64,000 bases of DNA, from positions 1,674,001-1,738,000 of the forward strand of contig NZ_QYYG01000001.1 of NCBI RefSeq assembly GCF_003591175.1, read 5' to 3'. The notes under the pieces are model-generated. The model saw only the letters and a program-made list of their open reading frames with translations, searched no databases and was not told where the DNA came from. Position 1 is the stretch's first letter, and the number at the start of each line of letters is the position of its first letter. This document shows positions 27,288-36,871 of the stretch, one piece after another. The position numbers were made by a program, and so were the translations under genes. This DNA comes from Serratia inhibens (GTDB lineage: Bacteria; Pseudomonadota; Gammaproteobacteria; Enterobacterales; Enterobacteriaceae).

Positions 27288-29300
27288 TCACGAAATGGCG
27301 ATAAACTGCTCGCGCAACTGGTGGATTTCGTCACGCAAACCGGCGGCCAGCTCGAACTCCAGATTCTGCGCGTGAGTATACATCTGCGCTTCCAGCTCGC
27401 GGATTTTCTGATCCAGGGCTTTTGGCGTCAGATGCTGATACTGGGCGGCACTTTCTGCGGCCTTGCCCTTCCCTCGGCCCTTGCTGCGGTTGCCCGGTTG
27501 GCCCAGTTGCAGGATATCGGACACTTTCTTGTTCAGGCCTTTAGGCACGATGCCGTTTTCTTCGTTGAACGCCTGCTGCTTGGCGCGGCGGCGTTCGGTC
27601 TCACCAATCGCTCTGGCCATCGAGTCGGTAATTCTGTCGCCGTAGAGGATCGCCTTGCCGTTGAGGTTACGCGCCGCACGGCCGATGGTTTGGATCAGGG
27701 AGCGTTCGGAACGCAGGAAGCCTTCCTTGTCTGCGTCCAGAATCGCCACCAGCGACACCTCAGGCATGTCCAGCCCCTCACGCAACAGGTTGATGCCCAC
27801 CAGCACGTCAAACTCGCCCAGGCGCAGGTCACGAATGATTTCGACGCGTTCCACGGTATCGATGTCCGAGTGCAGATAGCGCACGCGCTCGCCGTGCTCT
27901 TCCAGATATTCGGTCAGATCTTCCGCCATGCGCTTGGTCAGGGTAGTGACCAACACGCGTTCCTTGACCGCCACCCGCTTGCGGATCTCGGAAAGCAGGT
28001 CATCCACCTGGGTGGTGACCGGCCGCACTTCCACTATCGGATCCAGCAGCCCGGTAGGCCGCACGACCTGATCGATAATATCGTCGCCGGATTTCTCCAG
28101 CTCATATTTGCCCGGCGTGGCGGACACGTAGATGGTCTGCGGCGCCAGCGCTTCGAACTCTTCAAAACGCATCGGGCGGTTATCCAGCGCCGACGGCAGG
28201 CGGAAGCCGTATTCCACCAGCGTTTCCTTGCGCGAACGGTCACCTTTGTACATGCCGCCGATTTGCGGAATGGTAACGTGCGATTCATCGACCACCAGCA
28301 GGCCATCCGCCGGCAGATAGTCAAACAGCGTCGGTGGCGGCTCACCCTCGCTGCGGCCGGACAAATAGCGTGAATAGTTTTCAATACCGGAGCAGTAGCC
28401 CAGCTCGTTCATCATCTCCAGATCAAACTGGGTGCGCTGCGTCAGACGCTGTTCTTCCAACAGCTTGTTGTTGGCCAGCAGCACCTTGCGCCGCTCGGCC
28501 AGATCCACCTTGATCTCTTCCATCGCCTGCAGGATCCGCTCGCGCGGCGTCACGTAGTGCGACTTCGGGTAAATGGTGAAACGCTGTACCACCTGCTCGA
28601 TCTGGCCGGTCAGCGGATCGAACAGCGAAAGCCGTTCGACTTCTTCATCAAACAGCTCGATGCGCAGCGCCAGCTCGTCCGACTCTGCCGGGAAGATGTC
28701 GATCACCTCGCCGCGCACGCGGAAGGTGGCGCGCTGGAAAGCCTGATCGTTGCGGGAATATTGCAGCTCCGTCAAACGCCGCAGGATCGAGCGTTGATCG
28801 ATGATCATGCCCTTGGTCAGGTGCAGCATCATCTTCAGATACAGCTCCGGATCGCCCAGGCCATAGATTGCCGACACCGATGCCACCACCACTACGTCGC
28901 GGCGTTCCAGCAGCGCCTTGGTGGCTGAAAGGCGCATTTGTTCGATGTGCTCGTTCACCGCGGAGTCTTTTTCAATAAAGGTGTCGGAGCTGGGGACATA
29001 GGCTTCCGGCTGGTAGTAGTCGTAGTACGAGACAAAATACTCAACCGCATTCTCGGGGAAGAACTCTTTCATCTCGCCATACAGCTGCGCCGCCAGCGTC
29101 TTGTTTGGCGCCAGCACCATGGTCGGCCGGTTTAGATCGGCGATGACGTTGGCGACGGTAAATGTCTTGCCCGAACCGGTAACGCCCAGCAGCGTTTGAT
29201 GCGCCAGACCGTCTTCCAGGCCCTCTTCCAGCTTGCGAATGGCTTCCGGCTGATCGCCGGCCGGTTTGAAATCGGAACGCAGTTTGAAAATTTTACTCAT
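27288..29300 (-). CDS. uvrB: Excinuclease ABC subunit UvrB
   Basis: A protein of 670 aa, normal length. It is the damage-verifying helicase-like subunit of nucleotide excision repair. Visible features are Walker A GVTGSGKT (39-46), the beta-hairpin region [61 protein letters not shown] and a C-terminal UVR domain ([28 protein letters not shown]) that meets UvrC. An SOS box lies upstream. Confidence 0.98.
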   Translation of the reverse strand: MSKIFKLRSDFKPAGDQPEAIRKLEEGLEDGLAHQTLLGVTGSGKTFTVANVIADLNRPTMVLAPNKTLAAQLYGEMKEFFPENAVEYFVSYYDYYQPEAYVPSSDTFIEKDSAVNEHIEQMRLSATKALLERRDVVVVASVSAIYGLGDPELYLKMMLHLTKGMIIDQRSILRRLTELQYSRNDQAFQRATFRVRGEVIDIFPAESDELALRIELFDEEVERLSLFDPLTGQIEQVVQRFTIYPKSHYVTPRERILQAMEEIKVDLAERRKVLLANNKLLEEQRLTQRTQFDLEMMNELGYCSGIENYSRYLSGRSEGEPPPTLFDYLPADGLLVVDESHVTIPQIGGMYKGDRSRKETLVEYGFRLPSALDNRPMRFEEFEALAPQTIYVSATPGKYELEKSGDDIIDQVVRPTGLLDPIVEVRPVTTQVDDLLSEIRKRVAVKERVLVTTLTKRMAEDLTEYLEEHGERVRYLHSDIDTVERVEIIRDLRLGEFDVLVGINLLREGLDMPEVSLVAILDADKEGFLRSERSLIQTIGRAARNLNGKAILYGDRITDSMARAIGETERRRAKQQAFNEENGIVPKGLNKKVSDILQLGQPGNRSKGRGKGKAAESAAQYQHLTPKALDQKIRELEAQMYTHAQNLEFELAAGLRDEIHQLREQFIAIS

Positions 29301-29412
29301 TGACTCGGCTACCCTGTGGAGATGCGCGCGCTCAGGCGGCCATGGAGCGGATGCTCGACGAATGGCCCCTAATTATGGAAAGCCCCGGCGATTTTCGCCA
29401 GTGCCTATGATA

Positions 29413-29428
29413 CTGGATATAAAACCAG
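29413..29428 (-). promoter_or_regulatory. LexA (SOS) box of uvrB
   Basis: The 16-base sequence CTGGATATAAAACCAG has the CTG-N10-CAG form and AT-rich centre of a LexA site. It lies 113 bases upstream of uvrB. The E. coli uvrB operator has a very similar arrangement. Confidence 0.8.
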
Positions 29429-29764
29429 CTTCAAGCGATTCGTTGCTCAAGATGACGCATCCCGCTATTGACCCCGCTGCCGACGCGCACGTCGGCGGGG
29501 CGTGAATGCACCGGCAGGGTTACAGCCGCGTGACATTTTTATTGTCAATAACTGATTTATCCCCAAAATCCGTCAAAAATTAACTTATTGATAGCACTGC
29601 GGTGAAAAATCATACATAGCCACTGCATCAATACATTGGTGTCTTGATTTTAGTTAATTTATTGATATAAAACACAATTAATAAAAAGATGAGAATGCGG
29701 CCAACGGGAACAGAACCCGCGCCCGCTCTCGCTTTAAACCGCTTTTCTAAATCTAATGCACAAG

Positions 29765-29789
29765 GTTATCCACAGGAATAGTGGATAAC
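29765..29789. promoter_or_regulatory. Inverted pair of DnaA-box-like sequences
   Basis: GTTATCCAC and its complement GTGGATAAC flank a 7-base spacer. The left arm extends to TTATCCACA, the consensus DnaA box. The right arm is one base off. It lies 465 bases upstream of uvrB, whose E. coli relative has been linked to DnaA. Confidence 0.5.
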
Positions 29790-30014
29790 TCCCACCGCCC
29801 CGCCCGTGACGGGAGTTGCAGAAAGAACGCTTTTTGGCGTTTCAGCTCGCCGAAACGGCTTTTTTAGTTATTTTTTCACAAAAATATCGCTTTGTTTATG
29901 CCGATTAATGCTAAAAAGACCCATTGCCAAAAACACATTTATCCCATTATCGCACTCATGTGCCGCATCTTGCCGCAACCGGTAAAATAGTTTGCACCAT
30001 CACTTTTCTTCACA

Positions 30015-30029
30015 GCACTGCAACAGTGC
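30015..30029. promoter_or_regulatory. Probable NtrC-binding site
   Basis: GCAC-TGCAACA-GTGC has the GCAC-N7-GTGC form of NtrC enhancer sites. It is centred about 150 bases upstream of the predicted sigma-54 start site, a normal enhancer distance. Confidence 0.6.
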
Positions 30030-30146
30030 AAAAATCGTCCGCGTTAACTTTACACCTCATTTTCATCCAGGCCGCCGGGCCAGCTCACGCCTGCCAAATG
30101 GTTAACATAGCAATAACATTCCCTTTTTTTTTCGGATTGAAAAAGT

Positions 30147-30162
30147 TGGCCTGAGAGTTGCA
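30147..30162 (+). promoter_or_regulatory. Sigma-54 (RpoN) promoter
   Basis: TTGGCCTGAGAGTTGCA carries the -24 GG and -12 GC elements exactly 12 bases apart and matches the consensus around both. Transcription should begin near 30173 and run into the urtE-like gene. Confidence 0.75.
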
Positions 30163-30595
30163 ATATCGTTTAGCGGCGAAAGTGCGACCGGATGAAATAT
30201 CCGTGCCGGCACGGCAGTATTACCTGCTCTTCGCTCGCCACCGGCATGGGGCTAAATAACTGGCAATGCCGCGATAAAGGCGAGAGAGCGCTGGTAAACC
30301 GCCATTAACGGCCATTTTTACCTGTAAATCCTTTGTTTTTTCTGAACCTGAACTACCTCGTTAAAGGTAGCCATGCAGCATTTTGTTCTGGACATTAAGA
30401 CACTCGGGAAATAAACCGCTAAGGCGGATCAAGCAGTAAGGAGTGGATAACGCAGGGAAGCAGACGTTTGATTGCCGTTCCTGCGCCAATGCCGCCCGGT
30501 GAAACCGGTGCGGTCTTTAACAGGAACGCGTTACGCCTGCGCCTATCTGGGCGCACATCCACGAGTGGAATACGGGTCTTTGAGGAGAGTGCCGG

Positions 30596-31306
30596 ATGTT
30601 GAGTTTAAGGTCAGTGAACCAGTTCTACGGGCAAAATCATACCCTGTGGGATATTAACCTGGAGTTGCCGCGCGGCCAGTGCACGGTGCTTATCGGTCGT
30701 AACGGCGTGGGTAAAACCACGTTGGTCAACTGCATTATGGGGCATTTGCCGGTCGTCAGCGGCAGTATGACCTGGCAGTTGGCGGACGAACCTCCGCAGA
30801 ATCTGCTGCAGCAGCCGATGGAAAACCGGGCGGCGCTGGGCATCAGCTACGTGCCGCAAGGGCGGCAAATCTTCTCGCAGCTCAGCGTGGAGGAGAACCT
30901 GCAGGTGGCGCTGATGGCCGGCCGGGACAAAACCCGGCGCATTCCGCCGCTCATTTATAGTCTGTTCCCCAACCTGCGAGAAATGCGCAGCCGCCGGGCC
31001 GGTGACTTGTGCGATGGCGAACAGCAGCAACTGGCGATTGGCCGTGCGCTGGTGCTGGAGCCGGAGTTGCTGATCCTCGACGAGCCTACCAGCGGGGTAC
31101 AGCCTTCGATCGCCGCCGATATCGGCAACGCGATCCGCAAGCTGAACCGCGAGCTGGGCATGACGATCCTGCTGGTGGAGCACAAGTTGCCGTTTGTACG
31201 CCGCGTGGCGGATCGTTTTTGCCTGATGGATCAGGGCCGCAGTGTAGCGAACGGCACGCTGGAGCAGTTGGACGAGGAGTTGATCAATGCCTATCTGGCA
31301 GTGTAA
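30596..31306 (+). CDS. urtE: Orphan UrtE-like urea ABC transporter ATPase
   Basis: A protein of 236 aa of the branched-chain amino acid/urea ATPase family. It has Walker A GRNGVGKTT, the Q-loop region ISYVPQGRQIFSQLSVEENL, Walker [15 protein letters not shown], and LVEHKLPFVRRVADRF at the end, all UrtE-like. The usual signature LSGGEQQQ is changed to LCDGEQQQ, which should weaken ATP hydrolysis. No urtABCD gene is nearby, although the upstream promoter is nitrogen-type. It may be a relic or work with a distant transporter. A GAGGAG site precedes the ATG. Confidence 0.82.
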   Translation: MLSLRSVNQFYGQNHTLWDINLELPRGQCTVLIGRNGVGKTTLVNCIMGHLPVVSGSMTWQLADEPPQNLLQQPMENRAALGISYVPQGRQIFSQLSVEENLQVALMAGRDKTRRIPPLIYSLFPNLREMRSRRAGDLCDGEQQQLAIGRALVLEPELLILDEPTSGVQPSIAADIGNAIRKLNRELGMTILLVEHKLPFVRRVADRFCLMDQGRSVANGTLEQLDEELINAYLAV

Positions 31307-31478
31307 CTGGCGGGGCGCGGAGCATTGCGCCCCTGCTCTCGTTCGAGCCGGTTGATCCTCTTTCTCTGCTCCTGTGTTGTACCAGCCAGGACAGAGCCCG
31401 CGTTGCTGTGAATGAGTCAAAGCGCCTTCCATACTCAACGAGCTTTCATACCTGATTGACCTTACTGAGGAGTGGACA

Positions 31479-33110
31479 ATGGCCGATAACGACGCAGCAT
31501 TTATTCAATATAGCGATCTGAATACGAAGATCTGGCCCCTAAAAGAACGTCTCGATATCGGGGGTATTTACGTCAAGTCACGCGATGAGCTGATCAAAGC
31601 GCAAACCTTCATTAAAGACACATTAAAAAGACCGGCAATCGTCAAATTCACTGCGCCCTTTGAGGAATGGGTAGCCCCCAAGACCGATATCGACGTGGGC
31701 TTCGTTTATATCGACGGCAATGGCGTCAAAATAACGACTAATATTCCAAGCGGCACTGAAAGCGATCACAACTACTTTATGCGTTGTTACACATCACCCG
31801 CCGCGCTGGACAATGGAGTGCCTATTCGACCGGCGCCTGTTTTGAAAGACTTTACCGTCAAGGGGATTGGGGCAAAACAACCTGAAGTGACCGGCCAAGC
31901 TCCAGTTTATAACTTTATCGACGGGATCCGGTTTGATTCACCAGAAAGCTTGCTGGGGAATTTCTCCGTTAATAACCTGTATATCTCCGGTTTTTATTAC
32001 GGCATGTATTTTGGTACTAACGCTTATATTGCGCATCACTACGCCTGTCATATTATCCGCTGCCATGAATGCGTGTATATGCCGCCTGCCAACAGTAGTG
32101 CCAAGAACTTTGGTGAAGGGATCAATTTCTTTGGCGGCACCCTTGGTAACTCGCAAGGACTGGCCATCAGGAATCAGAACCCGAATGGCGCTTTTCGTTT
32201 CTTCGGTACCTCAATAGATTACGCCAACGCTATCGTCAATGTCGGAGCCGGGAGCGTCGAGTTTCACGGCTGCCATATTGAATTCAATAATGAAAATAGC
32301 CCAATTACGGATATTCCTTTCCGCTGCAGCGCCCACCAGAATGCTTCATTACTTATTCAGGGTGGAGAAATCATTACGCTTAAAGGGGTTCTGCCGCAAG
32401 ATTATTGCTTCTACGCCGAAGCGGGCAGTAGCGGGATTATCGTCGAAAACGTTAAATTTTATGGTGTCAGAACCGCGACCGGACGTTATTTCGGCGGCAC
32501 AGGTGACTTTGTGATTAGCCACAGTCGGCTTGATGGCGGTGGTGCGGGCGCCGGTATTCAAACGCTAACCACCGCGAATAATAATAAAATCAAGGACGGC
32601 AGTTTCGCATTCAGCACCAAACCTTTCGGTTGGGAGGTTTCCGGCGGTAACGTCAGCGATCCTTTTACCTCGGATGCCATTACCCTCGCCATTGAAGCCG
32701 GTGCGGGCGTTAACGGCAGCAATGCGCTAAAAGTGACCAAATTGGGCAATACCAATACCAACGCCGGTCTGAGGGTGGTTGTTCCGGTATCGCAATATGA
32801 ACAGTTGGGCGCCTGCTTTACTCTGAAAGCGCTGAATGGCGGGTCCGGCAATTTATTTGCCACGCTTCGCTATGTCTGCATTCAGGAAACGGAAAGCAAT
32901 GGCGTGTCGATCATCGCCAAATCTGATGCCGCCGCCTGGGATGGCACGCTAAACGCCAATGACTATGCCCAGTTCAAAGAGTACCGTTTCAACAGCAACA
33001 GACGAAAAGTGCCGGTTTGGGCAACCCATGTCATCCTGTCTTTCAATTTGTACGCTTTAGCGAAAAATGGCGTTCTGTACTTCGATAATGCCTGCGTTAC
33101 CACCATGTAA
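31479..33110 (+). CDS. Right-handed beta-helix protein, tailspike-like, function unknown
   Basis: A protein of 543 aa with a TGAGGAG ribosome site. There is no signal peptide or membrane segment. The middle (about 70-370) shows a repeating pattern of short beta strands with Gly/Asn turns (VYIDGNGVKI, FHGCHIEFNN, GIIVENVKFYG, DFVISHSRLDGGG), typical of parallel beta-helix proteins such as phage tailspikes and polysaccharide lyases. The last 150 residues look like a separate beta-sandwich. GC is lower than in flanking genes. No phage gene is nearby. The catalytic role, if any, is unknown. Confidence 0.65.
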   Translation: MADNDAAFIQYSDLNTKIWPLKERLDIGGIYVKSRDELIKAQTFIKDTLKRPAIVKFTAPFEEWVAPKTDIDVGFVYIDGNGVKITTNIPSGTESDHNYFMRCYTSPAALDNGVPIRPAPVLKDFTVKGIGAKQPEVTGQAPVYNFIDGIRFDSPESLLGNFSVNNLYISGFYYGMYFGTNAYIAHHYACHIIRCHECVYMPPANSSAKNFGEGINFFGGTLGNSQGLAIRNQNPNGAFRFFGTSIDYANAIVNVGAGSVEFHGCHIEFNNENSPITDIPFRCSAHQNASLLIQGGEIITLKGVLPQDYCFYAEAGSSGIIVENVKFYGVRTATGRYFGGTGDFVISHSRLDGGGAGAGIQTLTTANNNKIKDGSFAFSTKPFGWEVSGGNVSDPFTSDAITLAIEAGAGVNGSNALKVTKLGNTNTNAGLRVVVPVSQYEQLGACFTLKALNGGSGNLFATLRYVCIQETESNGVSIIAKSDAAAWDGTLNANDYAQFKEYRFNSNRRKVPVWATHVILSFNLYALAKNGVLYFDNACVTTM

Positions 33111-33130
33111 AACGGCAAATCACGTTATCT

Positions 33131-33156
33131 CCGTCCAGGGTAAATACCCTGGACGG
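33131..33156. terminator. Hairpin between the beta-helix gene and bioD
   Basis: A perfect 11-base stem (CCGTCCAGGGT) with a 4-base loop lies between two converging genes. The T run is weak, so it is a probable rather than certain bidirectional terminator. Confidence 0.6.
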
Positions 33157-33168
33157 ACGACTTGACGA

Positions 33169-33849
33169 TCAGTGGGATAAAACGCTCAAATCCAGATACG
33201 CCCCCAGCGCCTGCCGTTCAGGTTGCGGCAGATGCGGGATCTCCCCCAGCAATGGCGCAGGCAGCATACGGCACAGCGTAGCCAAATATTCCTGATGACG
33301 GCGGCCTGGGGCGGTGACGTCGTTGGCAATCCACCCGGCAAGCTGCAACCCCGCCTGCTGGATCGCCTGCGCGGTCAGCACGGCATGGTTAATGCAACCC
33401 AGTTTGATGCCCACCACCAGGATCACCGGCAGTTGCTCCCGCTGTACCCAGTCGGCGAAGGTATGCTGCCCGGAAAGCGGCGTAAACCAACCGCCTGCTC
33501 CCTCGATTAACAGCCAGTCGGCCCTTTGCTCCAGGTGGCGCAGACCGGCGGAAAGCCGGGCCAGCTCGATTGGCCGCCCCTCGTCGGCACTGACAATGTG
33601 CGGCGAAGTCGGTTCGGCAAACACATAAGGATTCACTTCTTCGTAGCTCAGCGCCACGGCGCTGTTGGCCTGCAATGCCAGCGCGTCGCCGTTGCGCAGC
33701 CCCTCGGCCGTCATGTCACTGCCGGAAGCGACCGGCTTGTAACCGGCCGTGCGATAACCCGCCGAATTGGCCGCCTGCAACAAGGCGCTGCTGGCCACGG
33801 TTTTACCCACTTCGGTATCGGTGCCGGTGACGAACCAACGCTTAATCAC
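33169..33849 (-). CDS. bioD: Dethiobiotin synthetase BioD
   Basis: A protein of 226 aa that forms the ureido ring of dethiobiotin with ATP and CO2. The P-loop GTDTEVGKT is at the N-terminus, followed by AGYKPVASGSD and LLIEGAGGWFTPL. The start is a GTG at 33849 that overlaps the bioC stop by 8 bases. It is the last gene of bioBFCD. Confidence 0.96.
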   Translation of the reverse strand: MIKRWFVTGTDTEVGKTVASSALLQAANSAGYRTAGYKPVASGSDMTAEGLRNGDALALQANSAVALSYEEVNPYVFAEPTSPHIVSADEGRPIELARLSAGLRHLEQRADWLLIEGAGGWFTPLSGQHTFADWVQREQLPVILVVGIKLGCINHAVLTAQAIQQAGLQLAGWIANDVTAPGRRHQEYLATLCRMLPAPLLGEIPHLPQPERQALGAYLDLSVLSH

Positions 33850-34609
33850 GATAAATCACTCCATAAACCAGATGATAGCTGAGCGGGAATTGCCCGCCCC
33901 GGCGCGGATAGGCAGCCTGCAAGGCGGCAAGCCGCCGACGGGACAGCAAACCGGCTTCGCGCCCCTGATGCAAATGGGTAGCGCCGATCCCCTTGAGCGA
34001 TCGCATCAGCGCCATCACATCAGGATAATGCAGGGTTTGCCGCTCCGTCTCCAGACGGTGGCGATAGCCGGCGCAGGCCGCGTCGATCTGCGCCAGCGGC
34101 AGAAAGTCGTTCACGTGACGTTCGCCGTCTACCTGCTGCCAGGCGTCGCCCAGTTCCTCCAGCGAGCCTTCCGCCAGCGTGGAAAACAAAATCATGCCAC
34201 CTGGCCGGGTTACCCGGTACAGCTCCGCCAAAGCGCGCGGTAAATCGCTGCACCATTGCACCACCAGGCTGCTGAAACAGATATCTACCGCGGCCGCAGG
34301 CAGCGGCACATTTTCGATATCCCCCAGCAGATAGTGGTCCGCAGCCTGCTGCTGGCGGGCGAATGCCAACATGCCCGGCGCCAGATCGAGCGCGGTGACC
34401 TGTTTCCCCCGTTCGCGCCAGCGGCGGCTGAAGTGCCCGGTGCCGCAGCCTGCGTCGAGCAGCTGTTCGCCACTATGCGCCGCCCCCATCTCCAGCAAGC
34501 GCTCACCGACGTCGCGTTGCAGTACCGCCGCCGAATCATAACTGCCCGCCGCACGGCTGAAAGCCGAGGCGACCGCCTGCTTGTTGACCGGCTCAAAGGC
34601 TGACGTCAT
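33842..34609 (-). CDS. bioC: Malonyl-ACP O-methyltransferase BioC
   Basis: A protein of 255 aa. The SAM-binding motif [15 protein letters not shown] and the following [11 protein letters not shown] are class I methyltransferase features. It methylates malonyl-ACP to start pimelate synthesis. Its 5' end overlaps bioF by 17 bases. Confidence 0.96.
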   Translation of the reverse strand: MTSAFEPVNKQAVASAFSRAAGSYDSAAVLQRDVGERLLEMGAAHSGEQLLDAGCGTGHFSRRWRERGKQVTALDLAPGMLAFARQQQAADHYLLGDIENVPLPAAAVDICFSSLVVQWCSDLPRALAELYRVTRPGGMILFSTLAEGSLEELGDAWQQVDGERHVNDFLPLAQIDAACAGYRHRLETERQTLHYPDVMALMRSLKGIGATHLHQGREAGLLSRRRLAALQAAYPRRGGQFPLSYHLVYGVIYRD

Positions 34610-35744
34610 GCAATACCTCCAGCAGGCGATCGATATCCTGCGGCTGATGCGCCGCCGTCAGGGTAATGCGCAGGCGCGCGCCGCCCGGCGGCACCGTTGG
34701 CGGGCGAATGGCGCTCACCCACAATCCCTGACCACGCAGCTGCTGCGCCAGATCGAGCGCACGCTGGTTGTCGCCCACCAGCAGCGGCTGAATGGCGGTC
34801 ACCGACGCCGTCAGGGCTAATGGCAACCGGGCCGCACCTTGCCGGAAACGCTGAATATTGTCCTGCAGCCGGGCGCGCAACTCGTCACCCTGCTGGATGC
34901 GCTGCAACGCCGTCTGCAAGGCGCAAGCCTGCGCCGGCGGCATTGCGGTGCTGTAAATCAAATGGCGGGCAAACTGCAGCAGATATTCCGCCGTGGCCTC
35001 GTCGCACAGCACAGCCGCGCCGCTGACGCCAAAGGCTTTGCCGAAGGTGACCACCAGCAGTTCGGGCCGCACGCCCTGCTGCCAGCAACTGCCGCGCCCC
35101 TGTTCGCCGTGAACGCCGATGCCGTGCGCGTCATCGACCATCAGCCAGGCCCCTGCCGCCTGGGTCAGGCGATGCAACTCCGCCAGCGGTGCGCTGTCGC
35201 CGTCCATGCTGAACACCCCTTCGGTCACCGCCAGCATCTGGCCAGCGCAGGGTTTTGCCAGCAGGCCGGCCAGCGCCTGCGGCTGATTGTGGCGAAAACG
35301 ACGCAGTTGGGCCGGTGAATGGGCGGCGGCTTCCAGCAGCGACGCGTGGCTGAGCCGGTCCGCCAAGATGCGATCGTCCGCCTGCATCAGCGCCGCCAGC
35401 AATGCCTGATTGGCGGCATAGCCGGAGATAAACAGCAGCGCGCGCGGGTAGCCGAGCCACTCCGCCAGTTGCTGTTCCAGCGCCTGATGCGCCGCACAGA
35501 ACCCGGTAACGTGCCCGGAGCCGCCGCTGCCGACGCCATACTGCCGGGCGCCCTGCTGCCAGGCGGCGATCACCTGCGGATCCTGGCTCAGACCAAGATA
35601 GTCGTTGCCGGAAAAGTTCAGGTAGCGCTCGTCGTTGAGCTGAATATGGCGGCCATTGCCGCCCTGGTTCACCTGGCGACGACGGTAAGCGGCATTCTGC
35701 TGCCGCTCCTCCAGCGCCTGTTCAATACGTTGTTGCCAGCTCAT
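34593..35744 (-). CDS. bioF: 8-amino-7-oxononanoate synthase BioF
   Basis: A PLP enzyme of 383 aa that condenses pimeloyl-ACP with alanine. Features include [14 protein letters not shown], the [12 protein letters not shown] loop, [10 protein letters not shown], and the PLP lysine in [14 protein letters not shown]. The start ATG shares one base with the bioB stop (TAATG). Confidence 0.97.
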   Translation of the reverse strand: MSWQQRIEQALEERQQNAAYRRRQVNQGGNGRHIQLNDERYLNFSGNDYLGLSQDPQVIAAWQQGARQYGVGSGGSGHVTGFCAAHQALEQQLAEWLGYPRALLFISGYAANQALLAALMQADDRILADRLSHASLLEAAAHSPAQLRRFRHNQPQALAGLLAKPCAGQMLAVTEGVFSMDGDSAPLAELHRLTQAAGAWLMVDDAHGIGVHGEQGRGSCWQQGVRPELLVVTFGKAFGVSGAAVLCDEATAEYLLQFARHLIYSTAMPPAQACALQTALQRIQQGDELRARLQDNIQRFRQGAARLPLALTASVTAIQPLLVGDNQRALDLAQQLRGQGLWVSAIRPPTVPPGGARLRITLTAAHQPQDIDRLLEVLHDVSL

Positions 35745-36781
35745 TACAGCGCCGCGTTGTAAAACTCAGCGGTATCGGCATGCAGCAGTTGCTCCGCCAG
35801 TACCTGTTGCTGCTGGTTGTCGCCATGCTCGGTTTCGGTCTGCTGCGGGTTGAGGCCCAGCTTGCGGAACAGTTGCAGGTCTTTGTCTTCTTCCGGATTT
35901 GGCGTGGTCAGCAGTTTGCAGCCGTAGAAGATGGAGTTGGCGCCGGCCATAAAGCACATCGCCTGAGTTTGCTCGTTCATTTGTTCGCGACCGGCGGAAA
36001 GGCGGACGTAAGAGGCCGGCATCATGATGCGCGCCACCGCGATGGTGCGGATGAAATCGAACGGATCCACGTCATCGTTATCCGCCAGCGGCGTGCCTTT
36101 TACCTTCACCAGCATGTTGATCGGCACGCTCTCCGGCGGTGTCGGCAGGTTGGCCAACTGCACCAGCAGCCCGGCGCGGTCACGCACCGTCTCGCCCAAC
36201 CCGACGATGCCGCCGGAACAAACTTTAATGCCCGCCCCGCGCACCTTGTCCAGCGTGTCCAGACGTTCCTGATAGCTGCGGGTGGTGATGATGTTGCCGT
36301 AAAACTCCGGCGAGGTGTCCAGGTTGTGGTTGTAATAATCCAGCCCGGCGTCCGCCAGCCGTTCTGCCTGGGTATGGTCAAGCGTGCCCAACGTCATGCA
36401 GGTTTCCATGCCCATCGCCTTCACCCCTTGCACCATCTGTTGCAAATAGGGCATATCGCGCTCGTGCGGGTTCTTCCACGCCGCCCCCATGCAGAAGCGG
36501 GTCGAGCCATTCGCTTTGGCCTTGCGCGCCGATTCCAGCACCTGTTCCACCTGCATCAACCGCTCCGACTCAAGGCCGGTTTTGTAGCGAGAACTCTGCG
36601 GGCAGTATTTGCAATCTTCCGGACAGGCACCGGTTTTGATTGATAACAACGTGCTCACCTGCACCTGGCGCGGGTCAAAATGGCGGCGGTGAACGGTCTG
36701 GGCTTCAAACAACAGCTCAAGTAACGGTTTATCAAACAAGGTCTGGGCGAGACCCACTGTCCAGTGAATGCGATCGGCCAT
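35744..36781 (-). CDS. bioB: Biotin synthase BioB (radical SAM)
   Basis: A protein of 345 aa from the ATG at 36781; the GTG just upstream (36784) is an alternative. The SAM cluster motif is [19 protein letters not shown]. The [19 protein letters not shown] and [10 protein letters not shown] blocks and the conserved arginine in YVRLSAGRE, a ligand of the 2Fe-2S cluster, are present. It inserts sulfur into dethiobiotin. First gene of the operon, divergent from bioA. Confidence 0.98.
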   Translation of the reverse strand: MADRIHWTVGLAQTLFDKPLLELLFEAQTVHRRHFDPRQVQVSTLLSIKTGACPEDCKYCPQSSRYKTGLESERLMQVEQVLESARKAKANGSTRFCMGAAWKNPHERDMPYLQQMVQGVKAMGMETCMTLGTLDHTQAERLADAGLDYYNHNLDTSPEFYGNIITTRSYQERLDTLDKVRGAGIKVCSGGIVGLGETVRDRAGLLVQLANLPTPPESVPINMLVKVKGTPLADNDDVDPFDFIRTIAVARIMMPASYVRLSAGREQMNEQTQAMCFMAGANSIFYGCKLLTTPNPEEDKDLQLFRKLGLNPQQTETEHGDNQQQQVLAEQLLHADTAEFYNAAL

Positions 36782-36835
36782 CACGGCGTCTCCAAAAATG
36801 AAAAAAGTGTCGTCAGTGTAGATATTGTGGATATA

Positions 36836-36869
36836 CTGTCAACCATTACGAACATGATTTGGTTTACAA
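36836..36869. promoter_or_regulatory. BirA (bio) operator
   Basis: CTGTCAACC and GGTTTACAA are separated by exactly 16 bases, the BirA operator form. It lies between bioB and bioA and covers both promoters, and its right half ends two bases before the bioA ATG. Biotin-AMP-bound BirA should shut both directions. Confidence 0.92.
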
Positions 36870-36871
36870 GT

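Larger units (their letters stand above)
29429..30595. other. Long noncoding stretch upstream of the urtE-like gene
   Basis: About 1.17 kb without a supported gene. From the left it holds an AT-rich part (29530-29700), a pair of DnaA-like boxes (29765-29789), a probable NtrC site (30015-30029), a sigma-54 promoter (30147-30162), and then about 420 bases of leader before the urtE-like start. Open frames in the leader are short and match nothing I recognise. It may be a scar left by loss of urtABCD. Confidence 0.5.

Noticed and set aside
29700..29745. tRNA-like sequence near GGGAACAGAACCCGCGCC
   Set aside because: A T-arm-like string is present, but no cloverleaf can be completed around it.
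30380..30595. Small frames in the urtE leader as remnants of urtA-D
   Set aside because: Short frames are open, but none shows a recognisable Urt motif or a good start signal.
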